64,000 bases of DNA from Hexactinellida sp. DTS-2022 (GCA_028753945.1 JAPNXP010000011.1:310001-374000); one strand, 5' to 3'. Shown: positions 42,594 to 52,435, counted from the stretch's first letter. Translations and numbers: made by a program. The notes: generated by a model not told the origin, from the letters alone.

Positions 42594-43852
42594 CTAAATG
42601 TAATGAAATGGGTCATCATCATCGGATGTTTTAGGTCTTTTTGCAGCAATATCTTCAGGTACAGTTCGAAAAGGTGGTTGAGTATTGATATCAAAATAGA
42701 GCCTGACTGATATGCAACCATCAGCTGTTAAATATCTTCTACAGGTGTCATTTCGATAGAATTCTTCGCTACTTTCACCGATCTTAAGCTGATAATTCAT
42801 TTGTCCTTCGTCATAATGAGACTTGCTAAAATCCTGTTTGTCTATAATAATAACTCTGTAATGAGTAATGAATGGTATTCCCAATTGTTTGTCAAACTCT
42901 CCTTGTATCCTCGTAATGGAAAAGCGTAATCCTCCTGAGAAATAACGAAACAATGAAGTCCTACGCGGGATAATGAGTTTTAGTTTGTAGTTGTTAACAA
43001 AAAAAGTAGGACCTTCTATCATAATATTTTTAAGTGAAATATCATTATATTGGAATTCCCACTCAACTCCGTCCAACTCTTTCATACTCATCATTTTAAA
43101 ATTGATTAATGTTTTCTCCTTTTTCAGTTGTTTGATTGTATTTAAGCTCATATCTGTGTGTTCCACTAAATTCTCCTTCTTATGAGAAAGTAAATCTCTC
43201 CTTAATATTGGTTTAGCATTACAGCCGTATTCTGCATAAGGACATGTCAACTCTTCTAATTCACACACATTCTTGTGTTCAGCGGAGTCTTTCCGAGGAA
43301 ATTCCATTCCACAACCATTCTGACATAAAATGGGGAATTTTGTACAAAATTGTTCGTGTTTTCTTAAATTATTAACATAACCGGATTTCTTACACCCGTA
43401 TTGGCAAAATATTTTACGCATTGGACAGACCTCACTTTTATGGCTGAATAATTCTCTTCTGGGAAAAATCTGTTTACAAAGAGCACATTCAATCAGGAAA
43501 GCAACGCATGCATTCAAATGTTTCTCAGCTTCTGAAAGTTTACCATTCCATTTACAATCTCTTAGGAGAGGACACTTAATTTCAAGAGCCATGACAGAAT
43601 CCTGTCATTAACTGCATTTATCTTATCTGGATTCTGACTGCACACCAAACAAGTTGTTAACCCTTTGTCTAAAGTAGGTTCCCTCATTAATCCAGTGCAA
43701 GCCTTACAAACAATGAATCCTTGTTCCATTGTGGATAGATTTCTAGTTAAATACTCTGTCTTAAACCCACAACACTTTTCCTCACCTCGAACCACTTTCT
43801 TGATATACAACAGATCATTGGAATTGTCTAGAGTTGGGAATTTTGATGCCAT
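42594..43852 (-). CDS. RING/TRAF-type zinc-finger protein with a one-base frameshift
   Basis: TRAF-like proteins act in the cytosol as adaptors or E3 ligases. The frame opens at 43852 (MASKFPTLDN) with a partial RING-like cysteine set (CKACTGLMREP, then CLVCSQNPDKINAVNDRIL). It is thrown out of frame at about 43593-43600. From 43592 a second frame continues (MALEIKCPLLRDCKWNG) with three to four TRAF-type zinc fingers (CxxxxCxW, CALC, CQYGC, CQNGC, CPYAEYGC, each followed by spaced His/Cys) and a C-terminal ~180-residue domain resembling a diverged MATH/TRAF-C region, ending in an acidic tail. Restoring one base would join RILS to MALEIKCP, so a 1-bp deletion, or a read error, is the simplest explanation. 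If real, a 332-residue protein could still start at 43592. The RING call is weaker than the TRAF fingers. Confidence 0.8.
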
Positions 43853-44044
43853 TGCGTGTTAAAACTGAATTAATTTTTATTAAAGCACATTATGTTTGCT
43901 TTGCCAAAAATTAAATTGGTTATGGTACATTTAAAATTCGATATATATTGAGTAATAAAAGTTAATCCAAGGTCTTCGTCAAAGCTTCTGTCTATCCTCA
44001 TAATGGATTATGAAAATCTCTCCATTGAGTATACTCAGGGTTTC

Positions 44045-44180
44045 ATCCAGGCGATAAAAAAAATGGCTAGGCGCGCGAAAATCGAGAGATGCTCCCATAG
44101 AGGTAATACAAATTGAATATTTTAGGCGCGTGTGAGCGAGCTCAAAGTGAATCTAGGTGCGCAGAAAATTTGGCCCGGTA
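44045..44180. repeat. GCGCG-rich repeat, left member of an inverted pair around collagen C
   Basis: Reads TCATCCAGGCGATAAA, GCGCGCGAAAATCGAGAGATG, GCGCGTGTGAGCGAGCTCAAA. The reverse-orientation partner is at 45733-45915. Fragments also occur at 5325-5375 and about 62870-62970. Confidence 0.65.
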
Positions 44181-44202
44181 GAAAGCCTGAGTATACTATA
44201 TA

Positions 44203-44366
44203 CAGTATACTACCTCGATTGTCCGAACTCGTTGGGATCAGAAGAACATGTTCGAATAATCTACAGTCCGGATAATTCAAGGGTGAAATAATTTCTGCGA
44301 CAACATTGGGACTATCTCAATGGTGTGTTCGATAATCGAAGATTTCGGATAGTTGAAGTTGCACTG
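44203..44366. mobile_element. Pogo-like MITE, CCTCGATTGTCCGAA family
   Basis: Left end CAGTATACTACCTCGATTGT; right end contains TTCGATAATCGAAGATTTCG and ends TTGCACTG. A different family from the others in the window, with looser ends. Confidence 0.55.
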
Positions 44367-44539
44367 TTTAGGTACATATAAATTTTTCTGTGAGCTCGGA
44401 AATGTCTCTTATAATACGAATATTATTGCAAAAACAGAAAAAGGTTCCTCATTTCTAATAAAAATATGGATTAGAATTAATGATGAGTATTCCTGGGATC
44501 ATATTACGAAAACGTAAGTATAGTAGAGTATTATTAATA

Positions 44540-44745
44540 TACAGTCATACAGGTAGTAAACCTTATCTGAAAAACTCCTAAAGTAGACATGCCATTAATT
44601 CGTTTGTAATGATATAAAGTCCCATAAAATTTCCTTAAGATACAATCATACAAATATTAAAACCTTATCTGAAAACTCCTAAAGTAGACATGCCATTAAT
44701 TCATTCGTAATGATATAAAGTCCCATAAAATTTCCTCAATTCCAC
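44540..44745. repeat. Direct duplication of ~108 bases upstream of collagen C
   Basis: Two copies of a block running from ACCTTATCTGAAAAAC through CTAAAGTAGACATGCCATTA to GTCCCATAAAATTTCCT, immediately upstream of the TATA box. The same CCCATAAATTTCCTCAATTC sequence precedes the collagen C pseudogenes at 48650. Confidence 0.8.
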
Positions 44746-44754
44746 TATCAAAAG

Positions 44755-44760
44755 TATAAA
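44755..44760 (+). promoter_or_regulatory. TATA box of collagen C
   Basis: TATAAA 47 bases before the ATG. The equivalent sequence (AGTATAAAATAA) is kept before both collagen C pseudogene arms. Confidence 0.5.
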
Positions 44761-44806
44761 ATAACAAGGCAAATTCACACAATACATAATATACAACAGT
44801 TTCAAT

Positions 44807-45442
44807 ATGAAAGTTCTCTTGCTAATAATTTCATTTGCTGTTGCAACAAAAGCATTTGAAAATATAGAGCATAATTCCTGTATATTGGAGGTATTGAATC
44901 AGAAAATAGAAAATATGAAACTCGAAATGGACCAGTTAAAAATTCTACAGAAGAATACTACATCCGTGAATGCTCAATGCAATTGCACCGGACAAAAAGG
45001 TGAAAAGGGTGAATATGGTATTCAAGGTTTGGGTGGAAGGGATGGGATTATAGGCGGCTTTGGTCCCAAAGGAGATATTGGAGAAATAGGGACACCAGGA
45101 TATAAAGGAACGAAAGGAGAAAGAGGTTTAGCTGGTGATGATGGAGGTCTTGGAATTCCTGGATCAAGTGGGCTTCCTGGGCCTCAAGGTTTCGTGGGAG
45201 AACCGGGTAGAGATGGTGCGAGAGGACCAATAGGTCCACAAGGAATAATAGGTATAGCTGGGGCTATTGGGCCACAGGGACTTACAGGGAGACGTGGACA
45301 TTCGGGAATATCTGGCCGTCCTGGCGAAGATGGTTTGCGAGGCCTACCCGGTGCCAGGGGAACGAATGGTAGAGTTGGTGCCAGAGGGCCAACTGGTTAT
45401 TATAGTAGAAGTGGCCCAGGAAGTACATACGGTCGTAATTAA
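44807..45442 (+). CDS. Short secreted collagen with coiled coil (collagen C)
   Basis: A 211-residue single-exon extracellular protein: signal peptide (MKVLLLIISFAVATKAFE), a short coiled coil (CILEVLNQKIENMKLEMDQL), a CNC motif, then about 145 residues of Gly-X-Y with almost no interruption and a short tail (STYGRN). Its plan is the same as collagens A and B except that no basic furin-type site is evident before the helix. The cysteines before the helix could lock a trimer. It stands alone between inverted GCGCG-rich repeats. Two decayed copies sit tail to tail at the centre of the MATE palindrome (48737-49455). Confidence 0.87.
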   Translation: MKVLLLIISFAVATKAFENIEHNSCILEVLNQKIENMKLEMDQLKILQKNTTSVNAQCNCTGQKGEKGEYGIQGLGGRDGIIGGFGPKGDIGEIGTPGYKGTKGERGLAGDDGGLGIPGSSGLPGPQGFVGEPGRDGARGPIGPQGIIGIAGAIGPQGLTGRRGHSGISGRPGEDGLRGLPGARGTNGRVGARGPTGYYSRSGPGSTYGRN

Positions 45443-45732
45443 TATTCAAATATGGTATTGATACATGGGGGATATTATGGAGACAAGTATTAATTAAGAA
45501 ATCGTTAAATTAAAAATTTCAATGTTGTTATGATGCTAATGCTGATTATTTCAATATTAAACTACATATGTGTGTGTATAAACCATAAGATAACACCTAT
45601 TATTACCAAGGGTCACAAGCGTTAAACCATAAGATAACACCTATTATTACCAAGGGCCACAAAAGTTAAAGAGTTGTCATTTCTAATGCGAGTGTAGTAA
45701 GTTGATTTATAGCTAGTCATACAGTTAAGCAG

Positions 45733-45915
45733 GCTTTCATCCAGGCAAAACTTTCGACGCGACTAGATTAAGTTTGAGCTCGCTCACACGCGCCTGTAAT
45801 GCTCAATTTGTATTACTTATATGGGAGCATCTCTCGATTTTCGCGCGCCTAGAAAAATTTCCTTCCAAATTACGCGCCTGAAGGCACGTTGCATACGCCA
45901 AGATGAAACCCTGCA
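45733..45915. repeat. GCGCG-rich repeat, right member of the inverted pair
   Basis: The reverse-complement counterpart of 44045-44180 (TTTGAGCTCGCTCACACGCG, CTCGATTTTCGCGCGCCTAG). The pair encloses collagen C. Confidence 0.65.
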
Positions 45916-46179
45916 GTTAAGTGACATGTGCCTAATACGTATACGTAAATATATACGCAGATTCTTTCATGGCTTTCAGGGCGTTATCATAAACTCATTC
46001 CAATTGTTTATCGTCTAAGTAACTTATTATCTTCTAAAATACGAGCAATACCTCAAGTTTTTCGCTCCCTTAACATAAAGATAAAGAAAATGACATTATT
46101 ACATGGGAATATACCTCTATATAACAAAAATCATATATATAAACCGTCCAGTTTCTTTAATCAACTCGGAACATACCAG

Positions 46180-46480
46180 TGTGGCCCATAGTCATCGGTC
46201 AGATGGGTCATGGTTCACGACTCCGTGACCCATGACCCATGACCAATTCGGAATTTAAAAGTCTTCTCCTGTTAAAATAAGAATCACTCATCATGATCAT
46301 CATCATCATAATACTGATGTGCATAGAAATACTAAACAAATTTGATTGCTTTACTGAGATACGTAGGTAATTCTGGTATTCTGTTACTGTGGCCGTATAC
46401 CTATTTAGATATTTGAAATTTGGGATGACAATGGGTCACTTGATGGGTCATGGGTCAATGGGTCAATGGGTCACTTGATG
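46180..46480. repeat. ATGGGTC/GACCCAT heptamer arrays upstream of MATE copy 1
   Basis: Near 46185-46245 the heptamer runs in both orientations and forms a hairpin (GATGGGTCATGG against TGACCCATGACC). Near 46430-46480 it runs in one direction (TGGGTCAATGGGTCAATGGG). Matching arrays lie upstream of MATE copy 2 (52365-52435) and copy 3 (58430-58500 and 58670-58735). Confidence 0.8.
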
Positions 46481-46688
46481 AGTCTTTGGAAAATGAACAA
46501 TGGGGTTCGTTAAGCTTAGAGTTCCTCGCTCAAATGGGGACGAATCAATAGCTGTGGGTTGCAAAATATAACAGTTTGAAAGCTTTTCTTATCAGCACAG
46601 TAGTATTTATACCATATATTTATACTATATTTATATAAGTATTTATTGAATTGAGTTTGACCTAAGTTAGCCTTAAAAGAAGTAATCC

Positions 46689-48356
46689 ATGAATATAAAA
46701 TCAATCGTGTCATTTTGTCTAGAAGAATGTAAAGGATTTCTCAAGTTGGCTATTCCAGTATATTTGGCTACATTAGCCTCAGAATTAAGTAACAGTTTTA
46801 TCCCAGCAATATTCGCTGGACATTTCGGTAACATAACGACCAATTATGCAGTTATAACATTGAGTATTAATTTGATTTTTATTACTGCGACACTCCCACA
46901 TTTGTGCTTGAGTTCTGCACTCAATACATTAGCTTCACAAGCCTATGGCGCAGGAGAGATTAAATATTTAGGAACTCTCTACCAGAGAAGTTTATGGATA
47001 CATTTAATGATGTGTTTGCCTATTGCAGTTGTTTGGTTGAATACAGCAAATATACTTATACTTATGGGACAAACAGCCGAGTTATCTAAACTCTCAGGTG
47101 AGTATCTTACAGTTTACATCTTTATCCTACCAGCCTATGCTATACTGTATCCTACAATGAAGATTCTACAAATTCAAGAAATTGCAATGCCTTCCACAGT
47201 CATATTTGCTATCGGGAGTATGATTGAAGCAATAACTTGCTATCTATTTATCTCACAGACTAATATGGGAGTGAGAGGAATAGCATGTGCTGTAATAGTT
47301 TCAGTGTATTTCATGGCTATTGCTCATGTCGTGTATTTACGTACAATGGGCGTCTGGTGTAAGATATGGAGTGGATTCAAACGGGAGGCTTTAGAAAAGT
47401 GGTTTCAATACGTGTATTATGGAATCCCAATTTTGATAATGACATGGATTGGATTTTCTGTGTTTTATTATGGAACTATTCTGATGGGAGCTATTTCAAA
47501 GAATCCTGCATTGGCCATATCGATAAATGCAATAGCAATAAATATTGACCTTTTCCTATTCATTTTCCCCTTTGCATTACAATCAGCAACTTCTATACGT
47601 ATTGGCATCTTGGTTGGAGAAGGAAATATTAACAAAATAAAGAAAGTCGCCCTATTAACAACTCTCATTGTACTAATTTTCCAAGTGATTCAAAGCTGTG
47701 TGCTGTTAGCTGGTAAATCAGTATGGGGATACATATTCACTTCGGAAAAGCCTGTAGTAGTGGCAGTAGTAACTATGTTGTATGCATTAACTGTTTTTCA
47801 GCCAATTGATGGAATTGTTGTTAATTTTGTAGGTGTATTACTTGGATTAGGGTTACAAAAACTTGTCATAATCTTCCCAATAATATTTTTCATTTTCACT
47901 ATTCCTATTGGAACATTGTTGACAATATATACAATATTAGGTCCATTAGGTTACTGGATAGGGATTGTAATTGCAATGATCATAAGGGCTTTGTCGCTTA
48001 TACCAATTACATTCTGTTTGATTGACTGGCACAATATTAATCCTGTCGATAATACTGAACAATTAACGACAGAAGTAAGAGAGAATTTTTTAATTGATTC
48101 AAATTACCATTACACAACAGATGAAGTACAAAGAAATAATATATTCAAAATTAAAGCGATTTTAACAAGACTAAAGTTCAAACTATTATTCTCCTTTATC
48201 TTCTTAATACCCATCATAGCGACGATATCCTGCAAAGACTCTGAAAATACAGTTGACATTCAAATTGGAGATTCTTATCTCAAATCTGCTATCAACATTT
48301 GTTGTGTGAGGTTTTTGCCTTCCCTAAAATATCAAAACAATTACACATCTATTTAA
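46689..48356 (+). CDS. MATE family multidrug/organic cation exporter (SLC47A-like), copy 1
   Basis: A plasma-membrane antiporter; animal SLC47 proteins exchange protons for organic cations. 555 codons, single exon. It has the MATE plan of two six-helix halves: the first from ECKGFLKLAIPVYL through AGHFGN and LASQAYGAGEIKYLG (the GxxG/SQ(A/T)YGA motif that marks the family, near residues 88-100); the second from WFQYVYYGIPILI through SATSIRIGILVGEGN and VGVLLGLGLQK. A cytosolic linker (~455-495) and a 13th hydrophobic segment (FSFIFLIPIIATIS) follow, as in vertebrate MATE1/2. The last 50 residues (DIQIGDSYLK to YTSI) are conserved among the three copies. It is paralogous to 50397-52064 and 59018-60685. 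Substrate cannot be told. Confidence 0.93.
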   Translation: MNIKSIVSFCLEECKGFLKLAIPVYLATLASELSNSFIPAIFAGHFGNITTNYAVITLSINLIFITATLPHLCLSSALNTLASQAYGAGEIKYLGTLYQRSLWIHLMMCLPIAVVWLNTANILILMGQTAELSKLSGEYLTVYIFILPAYAILYPTMKILQIQEIAMPSTVIFAIGSMIEAITCYLFISQTNMGVRGIACAVIVSVYFMAIAHVVYLRTMGVWCKIWSGFKREALEKWFQYVYYGIPILIMTWIGFSVFYYGTILMGAISKNPALAISINAIAINIDLFLFIFPFALQSATSIRIGILVGEGNINKIKKVALLTTLIVLIFQVIQSCVLLAGKSVWGYIFTSEKPVVVAVVTMLYALTVFQPIDGIVVNFVGVLLGLGLQKLVIIFPIIFFIFTIPIGTLLTIYTILGPLGYWIGIVIAMIIRALSLIPITFCLIDWHNINPVDNTEQLTTEVRENFLIDSNYHYTTDEVQRNNIFKIKAILTRLKFKLLFSFIFLIPIIATISCKDSENTVDIQIGDSYLKSAINICCVRFLPSLKYQNNYTSI

Positions 48357-48736
48357 TCATAACTATAAAAGTCTGTATTGTGTGAAACTATAATTATATA
48401 CTTGGCTCTTGCAATCAGTATGTTGTTGTTTGTTATAGATGTTATATTAATGCAATGTTCGCTGCTATATAGCGTAAGGCTAGATAATGGGTGTCAATCA
48501 TCAATCATGTTTGGATTTGCATTGGTGTAATTTGTTCATTGACTTTAATTAACCCCCATGAACAGGATCATCCCAATATAACTAAATTTATCGTTTTTGT
48601 TGAGGACGTGCGCTAAACACGGACAAAATTTCTGGACCTAGCTAAGCTGAGTCCCATAAATTTCCTCAATTCCACAATCAATAGTATAAAATAATGGGAC
48701 ACTTTCAGACAATACATAGTAAACAACAGTCTAGCA

Positions 48737-49150
48737 ATGAAAGTTCTCTTACGCTTAAATTCATATGCTATTACAACAAAAGCATTTGAAATTGTAGAGC
48801 ATAATTCCTGTATAATGGAGGTCTTTAATCAAAAAAATCAAAAATCTGAAACTCGAATTAGACCAGTTGAAAATTCTACAGAAAAATTCTAAATCCGTGA
48901 ATGCTCAATGCAATTGGTCGGACAAATGGTGATAGGATGAATATGGAATTCAAGGTTTGGGCGGGAAGGGATGGGATTAAAACTCGCGAATACCCTGGGG
49001 TCCAAGGTATAAATAGAAAAACCCACTTTGATTTTTGCTTTAAATTGAAATTAAAGTAAATTTCACTTGCACTTTCTATTGACAACCAAGAGCTAACTTA
49101 ATTAAAGGCGGCTTTGGTCCCAAAGGAGATATTGGACAAATAGGGATCAA
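48737..49150 (+). pseudogene. Decayed collagen C copy, left arm of the palindrome
   Basis: Matches collagen C from its ATG (48737) through signal peptide, coiled coil and the first Gly-X-Y stretch (GGCGGCTTTGGTCCCAAAGG). Frameshifts (an extra A in TCAAAAAAATC) and stops (TTCTAAATCC) break it, and an inserted AT-rich piece (about 48985-49105) splits the helix part. Confidence 0.85.
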
Positions 49151-49189
49151 ATTGAAAGTGAAAATGGGATTTTTCTATTTATACCTTGG

Positions 49190-49455
49190 ACCCCAGGGTA
49201 TTCGCGAGTTTTAATCCCATCCCTTCCGCCCAAACCTTGAATTCCATGTTCATCCTATCGCCATTTATCCGGCGCAATTGCATTGAGCATTCACGGATTT
49301 AAAATTCTTCTGTTGAAGTTTCACTGGTCCAATTCGAGTTTCAGATTTTTTATTTTTTATTCAAGACCTCCAATATAATATACAGGAATTGTGCTCTACA
49401 ATTTGAAATGCTTTTGTTGTATAGGAAATGAAATTAAGAGTAAGAGAACTTTCAT
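49190..49455 (-). pseudogene. Decayed collagen C copy, right arm of the palindrome
   Basis: The reverse-complement image of 48737-49020, from an ATG at 49455 down to about 49190. It is also broken by indels. Shared lesions with the left arm (the GGGATTAAAACTCGCGAATA insertion) show that it was already dead when the inverted duplication formed. Confidence 0.85.
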
Positions 49456-49758
49456 AGCTAGACTGTTGTTTACTATGTATTGTGTCAATTCGTCTCATTA
49501 TTTTATACTGTTGATAGTGGAAATGAGGAAATTTTCTGGGACTCAGCTTAATTAGATACAGACATTTTGTCCGTGTTTAGCGCATGTCCTCAACAAAAAA
49601 ACAATTTATTGGGTTATATTGGGATGATCCTGTTCATGGGGGTTAATTAAAGTCAATGAACAAATTACACCAATGCAAATCCAAACATGATTGATGATTG
49701 ACACCCATTATCTAGCCTTACGCTATATACAGCGATCATTGCATTAATATAACATCTA

Positions 49759-50322
49759 CACTAACCGGCCAAAAGTATTTGAACAGCAATAATTTGTATT
49801 CAGACATTTGAGTTTATACCAGCATTATAACAATAGTAGATTCTACAAAATGGCCATTTACATGAAACGATATGTAAAGTATATTAAAACAGCAAAATTT
49901 TCGAATTTACATTTTTATGGAGGCGTTAAACTCATTAAATATATAATTAGCTCATTAAATAATAAATTTGTGATAATTAAGATGCAATGTTAATATATTA
50001 ATTCTGACAGCAGATTTGAATTCCACATAGTTAAATTGCTCTAAGTGCATAATTTCAAATCAATCCGAATATTTTCTACTGTGATACAGCCAGATTTCCA
50101 TTTGTGCCACTTATGCCACAAGTGGTACGTGGCAGAAACACTTATGCCACTTCGTGAATATTTTCTAAATTTAATTGAAATCACAATATTTTCATATGTA
50201 TATCTATAATAAGTTATTTATAGTCATTTCAGAGTAGTTTAGATAGCCGTTAATAAGTTACCGGATGAATATTGTGTCTGCATTAAAATCCCTATTGTTC
50301 AAATACTTTTGGCTGGTCAGTG
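49759..50322. mobile_element. Tc1-like MITE with AAAAGTATTTGAAC ends
   Basis: 564 bases with ends CACTAACCGGCCAAAAGTAT and inverted ATACTTTTGGCTGGTCAGTG, flanked by TA. Ends with the CAAAAGTATT motif are typical of Tc1/mariner. The mirror position in the left arm (about 48436-48442) reads straight through, with TA once, giving the empty site. No transposase frame. Internal TGCCACTT/AAGTGGCA repeats are present near 50107-50155. Confidence 0.85.
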
Positions 50323-50396
50323 TATAACAAACAACAACATACTGATTGCAAGAGCCAAGTATATAATTCACAAAATACAGACTTTTATAGTTATGA

Positions 50397-52064
50397 TTAA
50401 ATAAATGTGTAATTGTTGTGATATTTTAGGGAAGGAAAAAACCTCACACAACAAATGTTGATAGCAGATTTGAGATAAGAATCTCCAATTTGTATGTCAA
50501 CTGTATTTTCAGAGTCTTTGCAGGATATCGTCGCTATGATGGGTATTAAGAAGATAAAGAAGAATAATAGTTTGAACTTCAGGCTTGTTAAAATCGCTTT
50601 AATTTTGAAAATATTATTTCTTTGTACTTCATCTGTTGTGTTATGGTCATTTGAATCAACTAAAGATTCCTCTCTTACTTCTGTCGTTAATTGTTCAGTA
50701 TTATCGACAGGATTAATATTGTGCCAGTCAATCAAACAGAATGTAATTGGTATAAGCGACAAAACACTCATGATCATTGCAATTACAATCCCTATCCAGT
50801 AACCTAATGGACCTAATATTGTATATATTGTCAACAGTGTTCCAATAGGAATTGTGAAAATGATAAATATTATTGGGAAGATAATGACCAGTTTTTGTAA
50901 CCCTATTCCAAGTAATACACCGATAAAATTAACAACAATTCCATCAATTGGCATAAAAGCAGCTATTACATACAACATAGTCACTACTGCCACTACTACA
51001 GGCTTTTCCGAAGTGAATATGTATCCCCATATTGATTTACCAGCTAACAACACACAGCTTTGAAACACTTGGAAAATAAATGCAATGAGAGTTGTTAATA
51101 GGGCGACTTTCTGTATTTTGTTAATATTTCCTTCTCCAACCAAAATGCCTACACGTATAGAAGTTGCTGATTGTAATGCGAATGAGAAAATGAATAGGAA
51201 AAGGTCAATGTTTATTGCTATTGAATTTGTCGATATGGCAAATGCAGGATTCTTTGAAATAGCTCCCATTAGAAAAGTTCCATAATAAAACACAAAAAAT
51301 CCCATCCATGTCGATATCAAAATTGGCATTCCATAATACACGTATTGTAACCACCTTTCCAAAGCCTCCCATTTGAATCCACTCCATATCCTATACCAGA
51401 CGCCCATTGTACGTAAATACACGACATGAGCAATAGCCATGAAATACACTGAAATAACTACAGCACATGCTATTCCTCTCACTCCCATATTAGTCTGTGA
51501 GATAAATAGATAGCAAGTTATTGCTTCAATCATACTCCCGATGGCAAATATGACTGTGGAAGGCATTGCAATTTCTTGAATTTGTAGAATCTTCATTGTA
51601 GGATACAGTATAGCATAGGCTGGTAGGATCGAGATGTAAACTGTAAGATACTCACCTGAGAGTTTAGATAACTCGGCTGTTTGTCCCATAAGTATAAGTA
51701 TATTTGCTGTATTCAACCAAACAACTGCAACAGGCAAACACATCATTAAATGTATACATAGACTTCTCTGGTAGAGAGTTCCTAAATATTTAATCTCTCC
51801 TGCGCCATAGGCTTGTGAAGCTAATGTATTGAGTGCAGAACTCAAACACAAATGTGGGAGTGTTCCAGTAATTAAAATCAAATTAATACTCAAAGTTATA
51901 ACTGCATAGTTGGTCATTATATTACCGAAATGTCCAGCGAATATTGCTGGAATAAAACTGTTGTTTAATTCTGAGGCCAATGTGGTCAAATACACTGGAA
52001 TAGCCAACTTGAGAAATCCCCTACATTCTTCTAGACAATATATCGCGATATATTTTATATTCAT
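50397..52064 (-). CDS. MATE family exporter (SLC47A-like), copy 2
   Basis: 555 codons on the minus strand, convergent with copy 1 and same length, with no gaps. Family motifs are intact (AGHFGN, LASQAYGAGEIKYLG, SATSIRVGILVGEGN, IGVLLGIGLQK). Differences from copy 1 are scattered, with a cluster in the second half (VYYGMPILISTWMGFFVFYYG; AISTNSIAI). All thirteen hydrophobic segments and the C-terminal tail are kept, so the protein is probably functional. The upstream flank carries the ATGGGTC array and a sequence (TTTAGCGAACCCCAAAAACAGCG) shared, inverted, with copy 3. Confidence 0.92.
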   Translation of the reverse strand: MNIKYIAIYCLEECRGFLKLAIPVYLTTLASELNNSFIPAIFAGHFGNIMTNYAVITLSINLILITGTLPHLCLSSALNTLASQAYGAGEIKYLGTLYQRSLCIHLMMCLPVAVVWLNTANILILMGQTAELSKLSGEYLTVYISILPAYAILYPTMKILQIQEIAMPSTVIFAIGSMIEAITCYLFISQTNMGVRGIACAVVISVYFMAIAHVVYLRTMGVWYRIWSGFKWEALERWLQYVYYGMPILISTWMGFFVFYYGTFLMGAISKNPAFAISTNSIAINIDLFLFIFSFALQSATSIRVGILVGEGNINKIQKVALLTTLIAFIFQVFQSCVLLAGKSIWGYIFTSEKPVVVAVVTMLYVIAAFMPIDGIVVNFIGVLLGIGLQKLVIIFPIIFIIFTIPIGTLLTIYTILGPLGYWIGIVIAMIMSVLSLIPITFCLIDWHNINPVDNTEQLTTEVREESLVDSNDHNTTDEVQRNNIFKIKAILTSLKFKLLFFFIFLIPIIATISCKDSENTVDIQIGDSYLKSAINICCVRFFPSLKYHNNYTFI

Positions 52065-52364
52065 TGATTACTTTTTTTAAGGCTAACTTAGGGGAAACTC
52101 AATTCATTCAATACTTATATGTTTTTTAGTATAATACTTGCAGATCACAGCAATTGATTCATCCATACTTGAGCGAAACCTGTTTGGGCGTACTCTTTTA
52201 GCGAACCCCAAAAACAGCGAATAAAGTATGCAAGGAATGTAAATTGGTACATATAATGGGTTTGTAGAAGATCAATAAGTTAATTTACGTATACTATTAA
52301 AACACAAGGCTGTATGTATGTGTATATATTTGTTTGTTTCTAGTATGTTGCAGAGTGGACCATG

Positions 52365-52435
52365 GGTCAAGATTGTTGACCCATGACCCACTTGACCCAT
52401 CGTATTTGTGACCTTTTGACCCATTGACCCATCAC
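52365..52435. repeat. GACCCAT heptamer array upstream of MATE copy 2
   Basis: Runs TTGACCCATGACCCACTTGA and on, with a second block TTTTGACCCATTGACCCATC. It mirrors the array before MATE copy 3. Confidence 0.8.

Larger units (their letters stand above)
43853..44806. other. Intergenic region upstream of collagen C
   Basis: Contains a GCGCG-rich repeat (44045-44180), a pogo-like MITE (44203-44366), a ~108-base direct duplication (44540-44645 and 44646-44745) and a TATA box before collagen C. No gene. Confidence 0.6.
45443..46688. other. Intergenic region before MATE copy 1
   Basis: A direct duplication of ~45 bases (AACCATAAGATAACACCTAT, at about 45582 and 45625), the GCGCG-rich repeat (45733-45915), and two ATGGGTC heptamer arrays (about 46180-46245 and 46430-46480). 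Much of 45580-46080 recurs inverted at 53790-54055. No gene. Confidence 0.65.
48357..50396. repeat. Core of the MATE copy 1 / copy 2 inverted duplication
   Basis: Everything between the two convergent MATE genes is palindromic around about 49095: 48357-49020 mirrors 49170-49757 plus 50323-50396. The right arm is longer only because of the Tc1-like element at 49759-50322. Arms extend outward through the MATE genes to at least 46200 on the left and 52440 on the right. Confidence 0.85.
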
